A DNA stretch of 64,000 nucleotides from Rhodothalassium salexigens DSM 2132 (GTDB lineage Bacteria > Pseudomonadota > Alphaproteobacteria > Sphingomonadales > Rhodothalassiaceae). The stretch is from NCBI RefSeq assembly GCF_004341375.1, contig NZ_SLXO01000004.1:239351-303350 (forward strand), given 5' to 3'. A program made the position numbers and the translations under genes. A model generated the notes under the pieces. It was not told the origin of the DNA. It made no database searches and saw nothing but the letters and a program-made list of their open reading frames with translations. Positions 10,668 through 19,541 of the stretch are shown here, one piece after another. Position 1 is the stretch's first letter. Every line of letters starts with the position of its first letter.

Positions 10668-11468
10668 TTACGCCTTGGCCAGCAGCGTGAGGGCGGCGTC
10701 ATGGACACGCGGGTCGCCGGTGGCCAGCACTTCGCCGCGCGTGAAGTCGCGGCCGCCCTGCCAGTCGGTGAAGCGCCCGCCGGCGCCCTCCACCACCGGG
10801 ATCAAGGCGGCGATGTCATAGGCCTTGAGGCCGCATTCGGCGACCACGTCGATGAACCCCATGGCGAGCATGGCATAGCCATAGGCGTCATAGCCGAAGC
10901 GCGGCAGGCGCACGGCGTCTTGCAGCGCCTGGAAGCGGCTGAGTTGGTCGGCGCTGAACCAGGACGTGCCGGTGCTGGTCAGCGTCGCCTGGGCAAGGCC
11001 GGGGCAGGCGCGCACGCCGAGCGCCCCCTTGGCCCAGTGGGCGGCGGGCGGCGTGCCGGGGATCAGCCGGCCGGCGAACAGCTCGCCGATATAGGGCTGG
11101 GCGATCAGGCCGATCACCGGCTGGCCGCGATAGTGCAGCGCCACCAGCACGGTCCAGGTGGGCAGGCCGGCGACGAAGCCGCGCGTGCCGTCGATGGGGT
11201 CGAGCACCCAGACGAACTCGGCGTCGGGGCGCTCGGTGCCATATTCCTCGCCGATGATGCCATGGTCGGGATAGTTTGCGGCGATCAACGCGCGCATCGC
11301 CGCCTCGCCGGCGCGGTCGGCTTCGGTGACCGGGTCGAAATCGCGCATACCGGGCTTATCGTCCACATGGATTGGCGCGCGAAAATGGGGCAGGATGGCC
11401 GCCCCGGCCGCTTCGGCAAGACGCCGGGCAAATTTTTCCAAACCCGTCCAGTCGATCGTATCGGTCAT
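10668..11468 (-). CDS. hisN: Inositol-monophosphatase-family histidinol-phosphatase
   Basis: A 266-residue member of the FIG/IMPase superfamily. The metal-binding motifs are GEEYG, WVLDPIDGTRGF and the C-terminal LKAYDIAALIPVVEGAGG. The TRGF ending and the AYDIAAL segment match the HisN group, which dephosphorylates histidinol phosphate, the penultimate step of histidine synthesis, in organisms lacking the HisB/HisJ types. A related inositol or nucleotide phosphatase is possible. I placed the start at 11468, preceded by AGGAGCCACC; the frame stays open far upstream only because of GC content. It is divergent from the gene at 11556. Confidence 0.85.
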   Translation of the reverse strand: MTDTIDWTGLEKFARRLAEAAGAAILPHFRAPIHVDDKPGMRDFDPVTEADRAGEAAMRALIAANYPDHGIIGEEYGTERPDAEFVWVLDPIDGTRGFVAGLPTWTVLVALHYRGQPVIGLIAQPYIGELFAGRLIPGTPPAAHWAKGALGVRACPGLAQATLTSTGTSWFSADQLSRFQALQDAVRLPRFGYDAYGYAMLAMGFIDVVAECGLKAYDIAALIPVVEGAGGRFTDWQGGRDFTRGEVLATGDPRVHDAALTLLAKA

Positions 11469-11555
11469 GGGGTGGCTCCTCGGCGCGCTGAAAGCTTGCG
11501 GGCGCTTGCGTCCCGGCGCGGCTGTCATCACATGGCCGGAAAAGGAGAGCAAGTC

Positions 11556-12695
11556 ATGGCGGACAAGACCGATATCCTGGTGATCGGCGGTGGCATCGCC
11601 GGGGCCTCGGCAGCCTATTATTTGGCCGATGCGGGTGCCCGGGTGACCGTGGTCGAAAGCGAGGCGCTGCTCGGGTTTCACACCACCGGCCGCTCGGCGG
11701 CGTTCTTTGCCGAATCCTATGGCGGGCCCTCGGTGCTGCCGCTGACCTCCGCCTCGCGCGGTTTTTTCGAGCAGCCGCCGGCGGGCTTTTCCGACGCGCC
11801 GCTGGTCCACGACCGGGGCGCGCTGCATGTGTTCACCGAGGATCAGGTCGACCGTGCCCAGGCCCAACTGGCCGACCTGGCGGGCGCGGTGTCGGGCGTC
11901 GACATGATCGACGCGGCCGAGGTGCGCCGGCGCGTGCCGGTGGTGGCGCTCGACGGCCTCGCCGGCGCCATCGACGACCCCGATTGCTGGGACATGGACG
12001 TGGCCGCGCTGCACCAGGGCTTTCTGGGCGGCTTGCGGGCGCGCGGCGGCGCGGTGCGGGTCAAGGCGCCGGTCGAGGCACTCGACCGGGTCGACGGCGT
12101 GTGGCGGGCGCGGGTCGGCGGCGAGACCATCGAGGCCGCCACGGTGGTCAACGCGGCGGGCGCCTGGGGCGACCGGGTCGCCGAATTGGCCGGCGTGCGG
12201 CCGGTGGGGCTGATCCCGTGCCGGCGCACGATCATCGTCTTCAACCCGGCCAAGGCCACCGTCGAGCCCCATTGGCCGCTGGTCTTCGACCTGGCCGAGA
12301 GCTTCTATTTCCGCCCCGAATCGGGCGGCGTTCTGGCGTCGCCGGCGGACGAAACGGCGATGCCGGCGGGCGACGTGCAGCCCGAGGAACTGGACGTGGC
12401 GATCATCGCCGACCGCATCCAGCGCGCCACCACGCTCGACGTGCCGTCGATCCGCCAGCGCTGGGCGGGCCTGCGTACCTTTGCGCCCGACCGCGCCCCG
12501 GTGATCGGTTTCGACCCCGACCGGCCCGGCTTCTTCTGGTCGGTGGGCCAGGCCGGCTGGGGCATCCAGACCGCGCCGGCCTGGGGGCGCCTGGTCGCCG
12601 ACCTGGTCCTCACCGGCGCGGTGTCGGACGCGTTGGCGGCATTCGGTGTGCGCGCCGACGCCTACACGCCGCGCCGGTTCGCCGAGGCCGCTTGA
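11556..12695 (+). CDS. FAD-dependent amine/amino-acid oxidoreductase (DAO family)
   Basis: A 379-residue flavoprotein of the D-amino-acid oxidase/glycine oxidase/sarcosine oxidase family. The N-terminal FAD-binding motif is ILVIGGGIAGASAAYYLAD, and the C-terminal FAD region is FFWSVGQAGWGIQTAPA. HTTGRSAAFFAESYGG, after the first beta-alpha-beta unit, is also typical. The natural substrate cannot be deduced. The ATG at 11556 has AAAGGAGAGC upstream; a longer in-frame start at 10701 overlaps hisN and is not credible. The methyltransferase-like gene follows 23 bases later and is probably co-transcribed. Confidence 0.85.
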   Translation: MADKTDILVIGGGIAGASAAYYLADAGARVTVVESEALLGFHTTGRSAAFFAESYGGPSVLPLTSASRGFFEQPPAGFSDAPLVHDRGALHVFTEDQVDRAQAQLADLAGAVSGVDMIDAAEVRRRVPVVALDGLAGAIDDPDCWDMDVAALHQGFLGGLRARGGAVRVKAPVEALDRVDGVWRARVGGETIEAATVVNAAGAWGDRVAELAGVRPVGLIPCRRTIIVFNPAKATVEPHWPLVFDLAESFYFRPESGGVLASPADETAMPAGDVQPEELDVAIIADRIQRATTLDVPSIRQRWAGLRTFAPDRAPVIGFDPDRPGFFWSVGQAGWGIQTAPAWGRLVADLVLTGAVSDALAAFGVRADAYTPRRFAEAA

Positions 12696-12718
12696 CCGGC
12701 GGCGCGGGTGACACGACC

Positions 12719-13678
12719 ATGGCGATGGGCGAACAGGACGACGGGGCGGCCAATCCGTCGTCCGCCGATGACTTGGCCGGGGTGCGGCAGCGCTTTGCCG
12801 CGCGTGTCCTGCGCGTCGCGGGCGTCGACGACGCCCGCCTTGGCGCCGCCTTCGCCGCCGTCCCGCGCGAGGCGTTTCTGCCACCGGGCCCGTGGTCGAT
12901 CAGTGTCGCCGGCGGCGGTTTCGCCCCCACCGCCGACGTTGCGGCCCTCTACGCCGACTGTCTGGTGGCCATCGATGCGGGGCGCGGGCTCAACAATGGC
13001 CAGCCGTCGCTGCACGCGCGCATGCTCCACGCGCTGGCGCCGCCGGTCGGCGGCACGGTCGTCCATATCGGCGCCGGGCGCGGCTATTACACGGCGATCC
13101 TGGCCCACCTGGTGGGGCCCGGCGGTGCCGTCCTGGGCATCGAGATCGTCAAGGACCTGGCGCAAGCGGCCCAGGCAGCCCTTGTCCGGGCCGGGCTCGG
13201 CTGGGCCGGTGTGCGCCATGGCGATGGCCATGGGGGCGGGGCGTCGTTGGGCGCCGGCGCGGATCTGGGCGTCGATGCGGCCGACGGGGTCTATGTGAAC
13301 GCCGGCCTTGCCGGCCTGGTGCCCGATTGGGTGGCCGCGCTCAAGCCCGGCAGGCGGCTGGTCATGCCGTTGACGCTGGAGCCCGATCTGGCGGGCACGA
13401 TCCCGCGTTGGGGTCGGGTGCTGGTGGTCGAGGCCCGCGCCCACAGCGCGGCGAGCGGCGTCTATGCCGCCCGGCTCGCCGACCCGGTGGCGTTTGTCGG
13501 CTGCGTGGGCCAGCGCGACCGCCTTGCCCAGGCGCGGCTGGCCGAGGCGGTGCGCACCGGCGCGCTGGATCGCCTCGCTTCGGTACGGCTCGACGTCCCG
13601 CAAGCCGAGGAGACGCGGGCGGCCGACCCCCTGCTGTCAGGACCGGGTTGGGCGCTGTCGGCCGTGCCCGCCGATTGA
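12719..13678 (+). CDS. Protein-L-isoaspartate O-methyltransferase-like protein
   Basis: A 319-residue class I SAM-dependent methyltransferase related to Pcm, which repairs isoaspartyl residues. The SAM motif I reads VVHIGAGRGYYTAILAHL, preceded by VPREAFLPPGPW and LNNGQPSLHARML, which take the place of the canonical Pcm substrate-loop motif. It is about 100 residues longer than classical Pcm, so the role may differ. Glycine-rich HGDGHGGGASLGAGAD interrupts the core. It lies 23 bases after the FAD oxidoreductase gene on the same strand. Confidence 0.75.
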   Translation: MAMGEQDDGAANPSSADDLAGVRQRFAARVLRVAGVDDARLGAAFAAVPREAFLPPGPWSISVAGGGFAPTADVAALYADCLVAIDAGRGLNNGQPSLHARMLHALAPPVGGTVVHIGAGRGYYTAILAHLVGPGGAVLGIEIVKDLAQAAQAALVRAGLGWAGVRHGDGHGGGASLGAGADLGVDAADGVYVNAGLAGLVPDWVAALKPGRRLVMPLTLEPDLAGTIPRWGRVLVVEARAHSAASGVYAARLADPVAFVGCVGQRDRLAQARLAEAVRTGALDRLASVRLDVPQAEETRAADPLLSGPGWALSAVPAD

Positions 13679-13688
13679 CACGCGGCGG

Positions 13689-13925
13689 TCAGCGCAGCCG
13701 GCTGGCGATAAACAGCAGCACCACCGCGCCCAGGGTGGCCATCACCAGCTTGGCGATCAGCCCATAGGCGGCCAGGCCCACGAGTCCGAACAGGAAGCTG
13801 CCGATCATCGCGCCCACCAGGCCGATAACGATATTGCCCAGCAGGCCGAAGCCGCGGCCGCGGAACAGCCGGCCGGCGAGGAAGCCTGCCAACAGGCCGA
13901 TGACGATGGCGCCGATCAATCCCAT
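13689..13925 (-). CDS. GlsB/YeaQ/YmgE family stress-response membrane protein
   Basis: A 78-residue protein with three hydrophobic segments and the glycine-rich repeats of the transglycosylase-associated family (GLIGAIVIGLLAGFLAG, then GLLGNIVIGLVGAMIG). Members are small inner-membrane proteins often induced by stress; their biochemical role is not established. The start at 13925 has CCGGAGCAC upstream. The next minus-strand gene, also a small membrane protein, ends 28 bases upstream, so the pair may be one unit. Confidence 0.88.
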   Translation of the reverse strand: MGLIGAIVIGLLAGFLAGRLFRGRGFGLLGNIVIGLVGAMIGSFLFGLVGLAAYGLIAKLVMATLGAVVLLFIASRLR

Positions 13926-13953
13926 GGGGTGTGCTCCGGGGTTTGCGCTTGGG

Positions 13954-14262
13954 TTAACTGAAGAAGTCGACGATCATCCGGGTGGCCACCAGCACCATCA
14001 GGAAGAAGGCGGCGACCACCAGTGCGCCGGCCAGCACCACCCCGGCGACCCAGCCGAGGAAGGTGGCGATGCCGGCCACGGCGCCGAACAACAGGCCGAA
14101 CGCCCAGCCGAACACGAACCACAACAACACCGTCACGCCGACCGCGATGATCCAGTGCATGCGGGTCCAGCCCTGGGTGCTGAAGTGCAGATGGCGCGCC
14201 CAGGAGCGCGTGTCGTCCCGGTCGGTGGCGGTCTCGGGACCGGAGAAGCGGTAGGCGGGCAT
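13954..14262 (-). CDS. Small membrane protein with two hydrophobic helices
   Basis: A 102-residue protein of unknown function. A soluble N-terminus (MPAYRFSGPETATDRDD) leads into long hydrophobic segments at about residues 37-65 and 67-95, rich in Gly, Val and Phe. I took the ATG at 14262 because AAAGGACAGCC lies directly before it; the frame is open further upstream without a better site. It ends 28 bases before the GlsB-like gene on the same strand, suggesting a shared transcript and perhaps a shared envelope-stress role. Confidence 0.65.
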   Translation of the reverse strand: MPAYRFSGPETATDRDDTRSWARHLHFSTQGWTRMHWIIAVGVTVLLWFVFGWAFGLLFGAVAGIATFLGWVAGVVLAGALVVAAFFLMVLVATRMIVDFFS

Positions 14263-14555
14263 GGCTGTCCTTTCGTGATCGGTCGTCGCTGTCGCGGGCG
14301 TTGGCGTCATGGTGTCGCGCTGACCCCAGGCATAGCCGTCGCAGCACCGGGGCTCAAGCGTCCTTGGACCGCGGCGGCGGTCCGATTGCGTCGCTGCGCT
14401 CGGTCCATAAGGGGTGAAGGGGCAATGGGAGCGTGGGGCAACGCTGTTCGGGGGGGGCGGCGGCTTGACCGGGCCGGGCGCGGCGCCCACCTCAACCGGG
14501 CGCGGCATAGACGCCGCGTGACCAGAGACGCCAGTGCAACAAGGAGACCGAGCCC

Positions 14556-15299
14556 ATGGCCACGCCTTCCCATACCGCCGGTGCCGATGCGACAACCGCG
14601 CCCGAGGCCGGCAACGGTCGGGTGCTCTTGATCACCGGCGCGTCGTCGGGCATCGGCGCGGCGACCGCGCGTGCCGCCGTGGCCGCCGGCTGGCGGGTCG
14701 CCCTGGCCGCCCGGCGGCGCGACAAGCTCGACGCCCTGGTCGCCGAGTTGGGGGCCGACCGGGCGTTGGCGGTGGCCGTCGACGTGACCGATCTGGACGA
14801 CCAGACCCGCATGGTCGAAACGGTGGTGGCCCATTTCGGCGCCATCGACGCGGTGTTCGCCAATGCCGGCACCGGCGGCGGGCCGGGCGGCTTTGCCGCT
14901 GCGCCGGTCGACGGCTGGCGACGCATGGTCGACGTGAACATCCTCGGCTGCGCCTATACGCTGCGCGCCTGTCTGCCGGCGATCAAGGAACGTCGGGGCC
15001 ATGTGCTGATCACCGGTTCGGTGGCCGGGCGGCGGACTATCGCCGGCTCGTTCTATGCCGCGACCAAATGGGCGGTGTCGGCGATCGGCTATGGCCTGCG
15101 CGAGGAAGTGCGCGGCACCGGTGTGCGCGTGACGCTGATCGAGCCGGGCGTGGTCGACACGGCGTTCTTCGACGAGCCCAAGCCCGACGGCCTGCGCCCC
15201 GAGGATGTGGCGCGTTCGGTGCTCTACGCCCTGTCGCAGCCGGCGACCGTCGACGTGCACGAGGTGATGGTTCTGCCCACGCCGCCCCGGGACGCGTGA
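14556..15299 (+). CDS. Short-chain dehydrogenase/reductase
   Basis: A 247-residue classical SDR. The nucleotide-binding motif is ITGASSGIGAATARAA, NAG appears in VFANAGTGGG, and the catalytic Ser and YxxxK are in ITGSVAGRR and SFYAATKWAVSAIG. The pattern is that of NADP-dependent oxidoreductases of the YdfG/DltE-like group acting on small hydroxy compounds; the substrate cannot be named. AAGGAGACC precedes the ATG. It stands alone between divergent small membrane protein genes and a short unknown gene. Confidence 0.88.
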   Translation: MATPSHTAGADATTAPEAGNGRVLLITGASSGIGAATARAAVAAGWRVALAARRRDKLDALVAELGADRALAVAVDVTDLDDQTRMVETVVAHFGAIDAVFANAGTGGGPGGFAAAPVDGWRRMVDVNILGCAYTLRACLPAIKERRGHVLITGSVAGRRTIAGSFYAATKWAVSAIGYGLREEVRGTGVRVTLIEPGVVDTAFFDEPKPDGLRPEDVARSVLYALSQPATVDVHEVMVLPTPPRDA

Positions 15300-15392
15300 C
15301 GCCGCCCTACCGGGAGATCGGCGCGGCGGTCGATTGAAGCGGGAGCCCCGTGGGGGTATCCTGTTGGGCCGGTACTCGGCCAAGGGATCAGC

Positions 15393-15791
15393 ATGATGGC
15401 GTTGAGCAACTTCTGGAGCGGAAAACGAGCCTGGAACGTGGCGTTGGCCGACAGCGGCATCCGACTTTGGCAGCGCCGCGACGAGGTGTTCGAGATCGAT
15501 TCGGGCGAGGCCGACAAGCTGTGCGCCCTGTTGCGCAAGCCGCCGGCGTTGCCGGTCAACACCGTCGCCGCCTCGTGCCGGCAGGAGCGCATCTATGTGG
15601 TGCGCGCGGCCGATCGGGTCGAGGTGCGGCGGGGCGCGCGCGCCGGGCGCATGAGCCTGGATGAAGCGCGCGGCCTGGCGGAAAAGCTGACCGCACTGTG
15701 TCGCGAGGCGCGCGCGATCCCGTCGCCGCCCGCCGCCGCCAAGGCGCTGGCCAAGCGCACCGCACCGCCGCCGGCGCCGGCGAAGGGCTGA
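15393..15791 (+). CDS. Hypothetical protein
   Basis: A 132-residue protein I do not recognise. The first 110 residues look folded, with short strands (FWSGKRAWNVALADSGIRLW, then ERIYVVRAADRVEVRRGARA) and a helix (SLDEARGLAEKLTALC). The last 20 residues are a proline/alanine/lysine tail. No signal peptide or membrane segment is visible. AAGGGATCAGC lies before the double ATG at 15393/15396. It converges on the histidine kinase gene 89 bases away. Confidence 0.6.
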   Translation: MMALSNFWSGKRAWNVALADSGIRLWQRRDEVFEIDSGEADKLCALLRKPPALPVNTVAASCRQERIYVVRAADRVEVRRGARAGRMSLDEARGLAEKLTALCREARAIPSPPAAAKALAKRTAPPPAPAKG

Positions 15792-15806
15792 GCCCTCCGG
15801 CCGCCA

Positions 15807-15838
15807 GGGGCTCGCCGCCGGGGGGCTCGCCGCCGGGG
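15807..15838. repeat. Short overlapping direct repeat between convergent genes
   Basis: The 17-base unit GGGGCTCGCCGCCGGGG occurs twice with a 15-base period between the unknown gene and the kinase gene. It is a local GC-rich duplication; no function is implied. Confidence 0.6.
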
Positions 15839-15880
15839 TCTCTCCTTAGGGGTTACTGCGCCGGGGGCACGCCGCCGAGG

Positions 15881-18800
15881 TCACTCGGCCGCCGTTCTGG
15901 TCAACTGCACGAGCAGCGCGCGCAACGACGCCGGCGGTACCGGTTTGCCCAACACCGGCAGGCCGCGCGCCGCCGCCGCGTCGGTGACTTCGGCGCTGTG
16001 TTCGGCGCTGACCAGGGCGGCCGGCGGGCCGTGGCCCCAGGCGGCGGCCAGCCGGTCATAGACCACCGGTCCCGACAGCCCGCCGTCGAGGCGATAGTCG
16101 AGCAGCATCAGGTCGGGCGGCCCGGTCTTGGCGCAGGCGGCGAGCGCTGCGGCCTCGTCGGCGGCGAGCAGCGGCGTCGCCTGCCAGCGGTCGAGCAGGG
16201 CGGCGAGCCCGTCGAGCACGTCGGGGTCGTTGTCCAGGCACAGCACCCGCAGGCCGCGCAGCGCCTGGCCGCCGGCCCGGCGGATGGGAAGCGGGCGCGG
16301 CTCGGCGGCCTGGGCCACCGGCACGCTGACCGTGAAGCAGGTGCCCCGGCCGGGCGTCGAGGCCAGGGCGAGCCCGTGGCCGAGCAGGCTGGCGATGCGC
16401 CGGGTGATCGCGAGGCCGAGGCCCAGGCCCTTTTCGCTGCCCTCGCCGGTGCCGTCGCCCGGGTCGTCGAGGCGGCGGAACTCCTCGAAAATCTCGTCGC
16501 GTTTGTCGGCGGGGATACCCGGGCCGGTGTCCAGCACCTGGATCGCCACCGTGTCGCCGCGCCGCCGGCAGCCGACCAGCACCTTGCCGCGCGGGGTATA
16601 GCGCACCGCGTTGGAGATCAGGTTCTGCAGCACCGACTGCAACAGGTCGCGGTCGGTGGTCACCCAGGCGCGCGTCGGCACGGTGCGGAAGGTCAGCCCT
16701 TTGTGGTGGGCGAGTGCCGAGAACTCGTTGGTCAGGCCGTCGAGCACCGCCGACAGCGGCACCGCCGAGACGCTCGGTTGCAGGCCGCCGGCGTCGAGTT
16801 TGGAGATGTCGAGCAGCGCCTTGAGCAGCCGGTCGGCCGAGGCAATCGACTGGTCGATGGACGCGGCGAGCCGCTCGGCCGCCGGGATGCGCCCGCGCAC
16901 TTCCTCTTCAAGGGCGCTGGTGAACAGCCGCGCGGCGTTGAGCGGTTGCAACAGGTCGTGGCTGGCCGCGGCGAGGAAGCGGGTCTTGGACTGGGTGGCG
17001 CGTTCGGCCTGGATGCGGGCCGCCTCGGCCTCGGCGGTGCGCGCGGCGACCCGCTGTTCCAGGGTCGCCTTGGCGTCCTGGAGGGCGTTTTGGGTGTGCT
17101 TGTCGGCGGTCACGTCGCTGAAGCTGGTCACATAGCCGCCGCCGGGCATCGGGTTGCCTTGCAGGCGGATCACCCGGCCGTCGGGCAGGGGGCGCTCCTG
17201 GGCGTGGGCGTTGCCGGCGCGCATATGGTCGAGCCGGCGCGCCACATGGGCGTCAAGCTCGCCCACCTCGACGCCGCTGCGCAGCACATTGTAGCGGATG
17301 ATGTCGGCGATCGGCCGACCCACCGTGACCAGATGGTCGGGCAGCGCGAACATGGTCTTATAGGTCGTGTTCCAAGCCACCAGCCGCATGTCCTGGTCGA
17401 CCACCGACACGCCCTGGCTCAGATGCTCCAGCGTCGCCTGCAACAGTTCGCGGTTGAATTGCAGCTTCTGCGAGGTCTCGTCGATCAGCGCCACCACGTC
17501 TTCGAGCGGCACCGACCGGCCTTCGAGCGCCGAGCCGATCAGCAGCCGCGCCGACGACGCGCCGAGCAGGCGCGCCAACTGGCCCTCGGCGAACGCCATC
17601 AGCGGGCCGTCGACGGGGTCGTCGGCGGCATAGGGGCGCCCGGCGACCAACTCGAAGGCGCCGATCGCCTCGCGCGCGCGCGCCTCGCCCAAACAGCGCT
17701 CCATCAGGGTGATCAGATCCTCGGCCCGGGTGTAGCCGCGCGGGCCTTCAAGCCGCGGCCGGCCGCCGCCCTCGGCCGCCAGGACGGCGGCCGCCTGCAC
17801 CCGGTCGACCAGGCGCGGCCGGGCCAGGAGCGAGCCGGCCACATAGCCCGCCGTATTGGCCGCCAGCGCCACCGCGACGCCGAGCGTCAGCGGGTCGAGC
17901 CCGGGCCACGGCCCGAGCGGTGCCGCCGCGCCGGTATAGGCCGGCAGCATCAGCATGACGAACCACAGCGCCATGCCGAGCCCGAGCCCCACCAGCACGC
18001 CGACCCGGTTGCCGCGGCGCCAGAACAGCCCGCCGATCAGCGCCGGGGTGAACTGGGCCACGGCGGCGAACGCCAACAGCCCCTGCTGGGCCAGGCTCTC
18101 GCCCGCCTGCATACCCTGCTGGAACAGGTGCGCGGCGACCAGGATGCCCAGGATCGCCAGGCGCCGGCTGGCTAGCAGGGTGCGCGCCAGCGGCGGTCCG
18201 GGTCGGTCGGACGCGGCGGGGTCGGTCGGCTGGCGATAGCGGCGGTCGCGCAGGATCATGGGCGCGACCAGATCGCTGGTGATCATGTTCGACAGCGCCA
18301 CCGACGACACCACCACCATGCCGGTGGCGGCGGAAAAACCGCCCAGAAAGGCGATCAACGCCAGCAGGTCTTGGCCCTGGGCGACCGGCAAAGACAGCAC
18401 GAACAGATCGGCCGGCCCGCCGGTAGGCCCGAGCGCCATGCCGGCGGCGGCGATCGGCGGCACCACCAATGCGGTCAGCGCCATATAGATCGGCACCAGC
18501 CAGCGTGCGGTGCGCAGCCCGGCGGTCGGGCGCCGGTCGCCGGGTGGGTCGGATTCCACCACCATGACGTGGAACTGGCGCGGCAGGCACAGCATGGCGC
18601 CGACCGCCAGCAGGGTCAGGGTGATAAAGTCCAGGTCGAGGCGCGGCGGGCCGAGCGCGGTCAGCCCGAACGGGTCGTCCGGGGGGGGGATCGGGGCCTG
18701 TTGGGCGGCGCCCTCTGGCATGGCGAGCCAGGCCCAGGCGAAGCCCGCGACCGCGACCAGGGCCGCCAGTTTGAACGCCGATTCAGCCGCGATCGCCCAG

Positions 18801-19381
18801 ATCATGCCGCGGTTGGACGCGGTCATGTCGGGATTGCGGGTGCCGAACAGGATCGCGAAGGCGGCCAGCGCCAGCGCGACCATCAGGCTGGCGTCGCCGG
18901 CATCGGGTCCGGCGACGCCGGGGCCGTCGGTCAGCACCGCGAAGCTCATCGCCACCGACTTCAGTTGCAAGGCGATATAGGGCAGGGCGGCGATCACCGC
19001 CGACACGGTCACCGCGGTGGCGACGCCTTGGCTCTTGCCGTAGCGCGCCGACAGGAAGTCGGCGATGGAACTGGCGTTCTGCGCCTTGGCCGCGCGCACC
19101 AGCCGGCGCACCAGCGGCAGGCCGAGGGTGAACAGCAGCAACGGCCCCAGATAGATCGGCAGATAGTCCCAGCCGTCGCGCGCCGCCGTGCCGACCGCGC
19201 CAAAGAACGTCCAGGAGGTGCAATAGACCGCCAGCGACAGGGCATAGACGAGCCCGGTGCCGCGCAGCGGGCCGGCCGTCCCGGCCGTCGCGCGCGCCGT
19301 GCGTCGGTCGGTCCAACTGGCCAAGCCGAACAGAGCGGCCGCATAGGCCGCCGCCGCCGCGATCGCCCAGACCGCGTTCAC
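15881..19381 (-). CDS. Hybrid sensor histidine kinase with sodium/solute-symporter-like membrane domain
   Basis: A 1,166-residue multi-domain sensor. Residues 1 to about 520 form a membrane region of about 13 helices resembling the SSS sodium/solute symporter family, as in CbrA-type sensors. A PAS domain is at about 645-745 (GVSVVDQDMRLVAWNTTYK). A coiled-coil linker leads to the HisKA domain (FLAAASHDLLQPLNAARLF, histidine near 805). The HATPase (QNLISNAVRYTP, then DTGPGIP) is at about 906-1040 and a C-terminal receiver (LMLLDYRLDGG) at about 1043-1160. The start is GTG at 19381, preceded by GGGGAGGCG. Such proteins are thought to link uptake or sensing of a nutrient to phosphorelay output. 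No separate response regulator is nearby; the ligand is unknown. Confidence 0.9.
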   Translation of the reverse strand: MNAVWAIAAAAAYAAALFGLASWTDRRTARATAGTAGPLRGTGLVYALSLAVYCTSWTFFGAVGTAARDGWDYLPIYLGPLLLFTLGLPLVRRLVRAAKAQNASSIADFLSARYGKSQGVATAVTVSAVIAALPYIALQLKSVAMSFAVLTDGPGVAGPDAGDASLMVALALAAFAILFGTRNPDMTASNRGMIWAIAAESAFKLAALVAVAGFAWAWLAMPEGAAQQAPIPPPDDPFGLTALGPPRLDLDFITLTLLAVGAMLCLPRQFHVMVVESDPPGDRRPTAGLRTARWLVPIYMALTALVVPPIAAAGMALGPTGGPADLFVLSLPVAQGQDLLALIAFLGGFSAATGMVVVSSVALSNMITSDLVAPMILRDRRYRQPTDPAASDRPGPPLARTLLASRRLAILGILVAAHLFQQGMQAGESLAQQGLLAFAAVAQFTPALIGGLFWRRGNRVGVLVGLGLGMALWFVMLMLPAYTGAAAPLGPWPGLDPLTLGVAVALAANTAGYVAGSLLARPRLVDRVQAAAVLAAEGGGRPRLEGPRGYTRAEDLITLMERCLGEARAREAIGAFELVAGRPYAADDPVDGPLMAFAEGQLARLLGASSARLLIGSALEGRSVPLEDVVALIDETSQKLQFNRELLQATLEHLSQGVSVVDQDMRLVAWNTTYKTMFALPDHLVTVGRPIADIIRYNVLRSGVEVGELDAHVARRLDHMRAGNAHAQERPLPDGRVIRLQGNPMPGGGYVTSFSDVTADKHTQNALQDAKATLEQRVAARTAEAEAARIQAERATQSKTRFLAAASHDLLQPLNAARLFTSALEEEVRGRIPAAERLAASIDQSIASADRLLKALLDISKLDAGGLQPSVSAVPLSAVLDGLTNEFSALAHHKGLTFRTVPTRAWVTTDRDLLQSVLQNLISNAVRYTPRGKVLVGCRRRGDTVAIQVLDTGPGIPADKRDEIFEEFRRLDDPGDGTGEGSEKGLGLGLAITRRIASLLGHGLALASTPGRGTCFTVSVPVAQAAEPRPLPIRRAGGQALRGLRVLCLDNDPDVLDGLAALLDRWQATPLLAADEAAALAACAKTGPPDLMLLDYRLDGGLSGPVVYDRLAAAWGHGPPAALVSAEHSAEVTDAAAARGLPVLGKPVPPASLRALLVQLTRTAAE

Positions 19382-19487
19382 GCCTCACGCCTCCCCAAAC
19401 AGATCGATCGCCGGCCTGCGTTGTGCCCGTTTCGGGGGCGGCCGGTCGGTTCGCGCCGTGAGCTTAGCACCGCGGCTCGTCAAAGGC

Positions 19488-19526
19488 GAGCCCCGCACGT
19501 CTCCGGGGGCGGCACATGCGGGGCTC
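19488..19526 (-). terminator. Possible terminator of the giant adhesin gene
   Basis: GAGCCCCGCA (19488-19497) pairs with TGCGGGGCTC (19517-19526), just past the 3' end of the minus-strand gene. The loop is long (19 bases) and only a weak T tract follows, so efficiency is uncertain. Confidence 0.45.
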
Positions 19527-19541
19527 GGGCGTTGCGGGATG

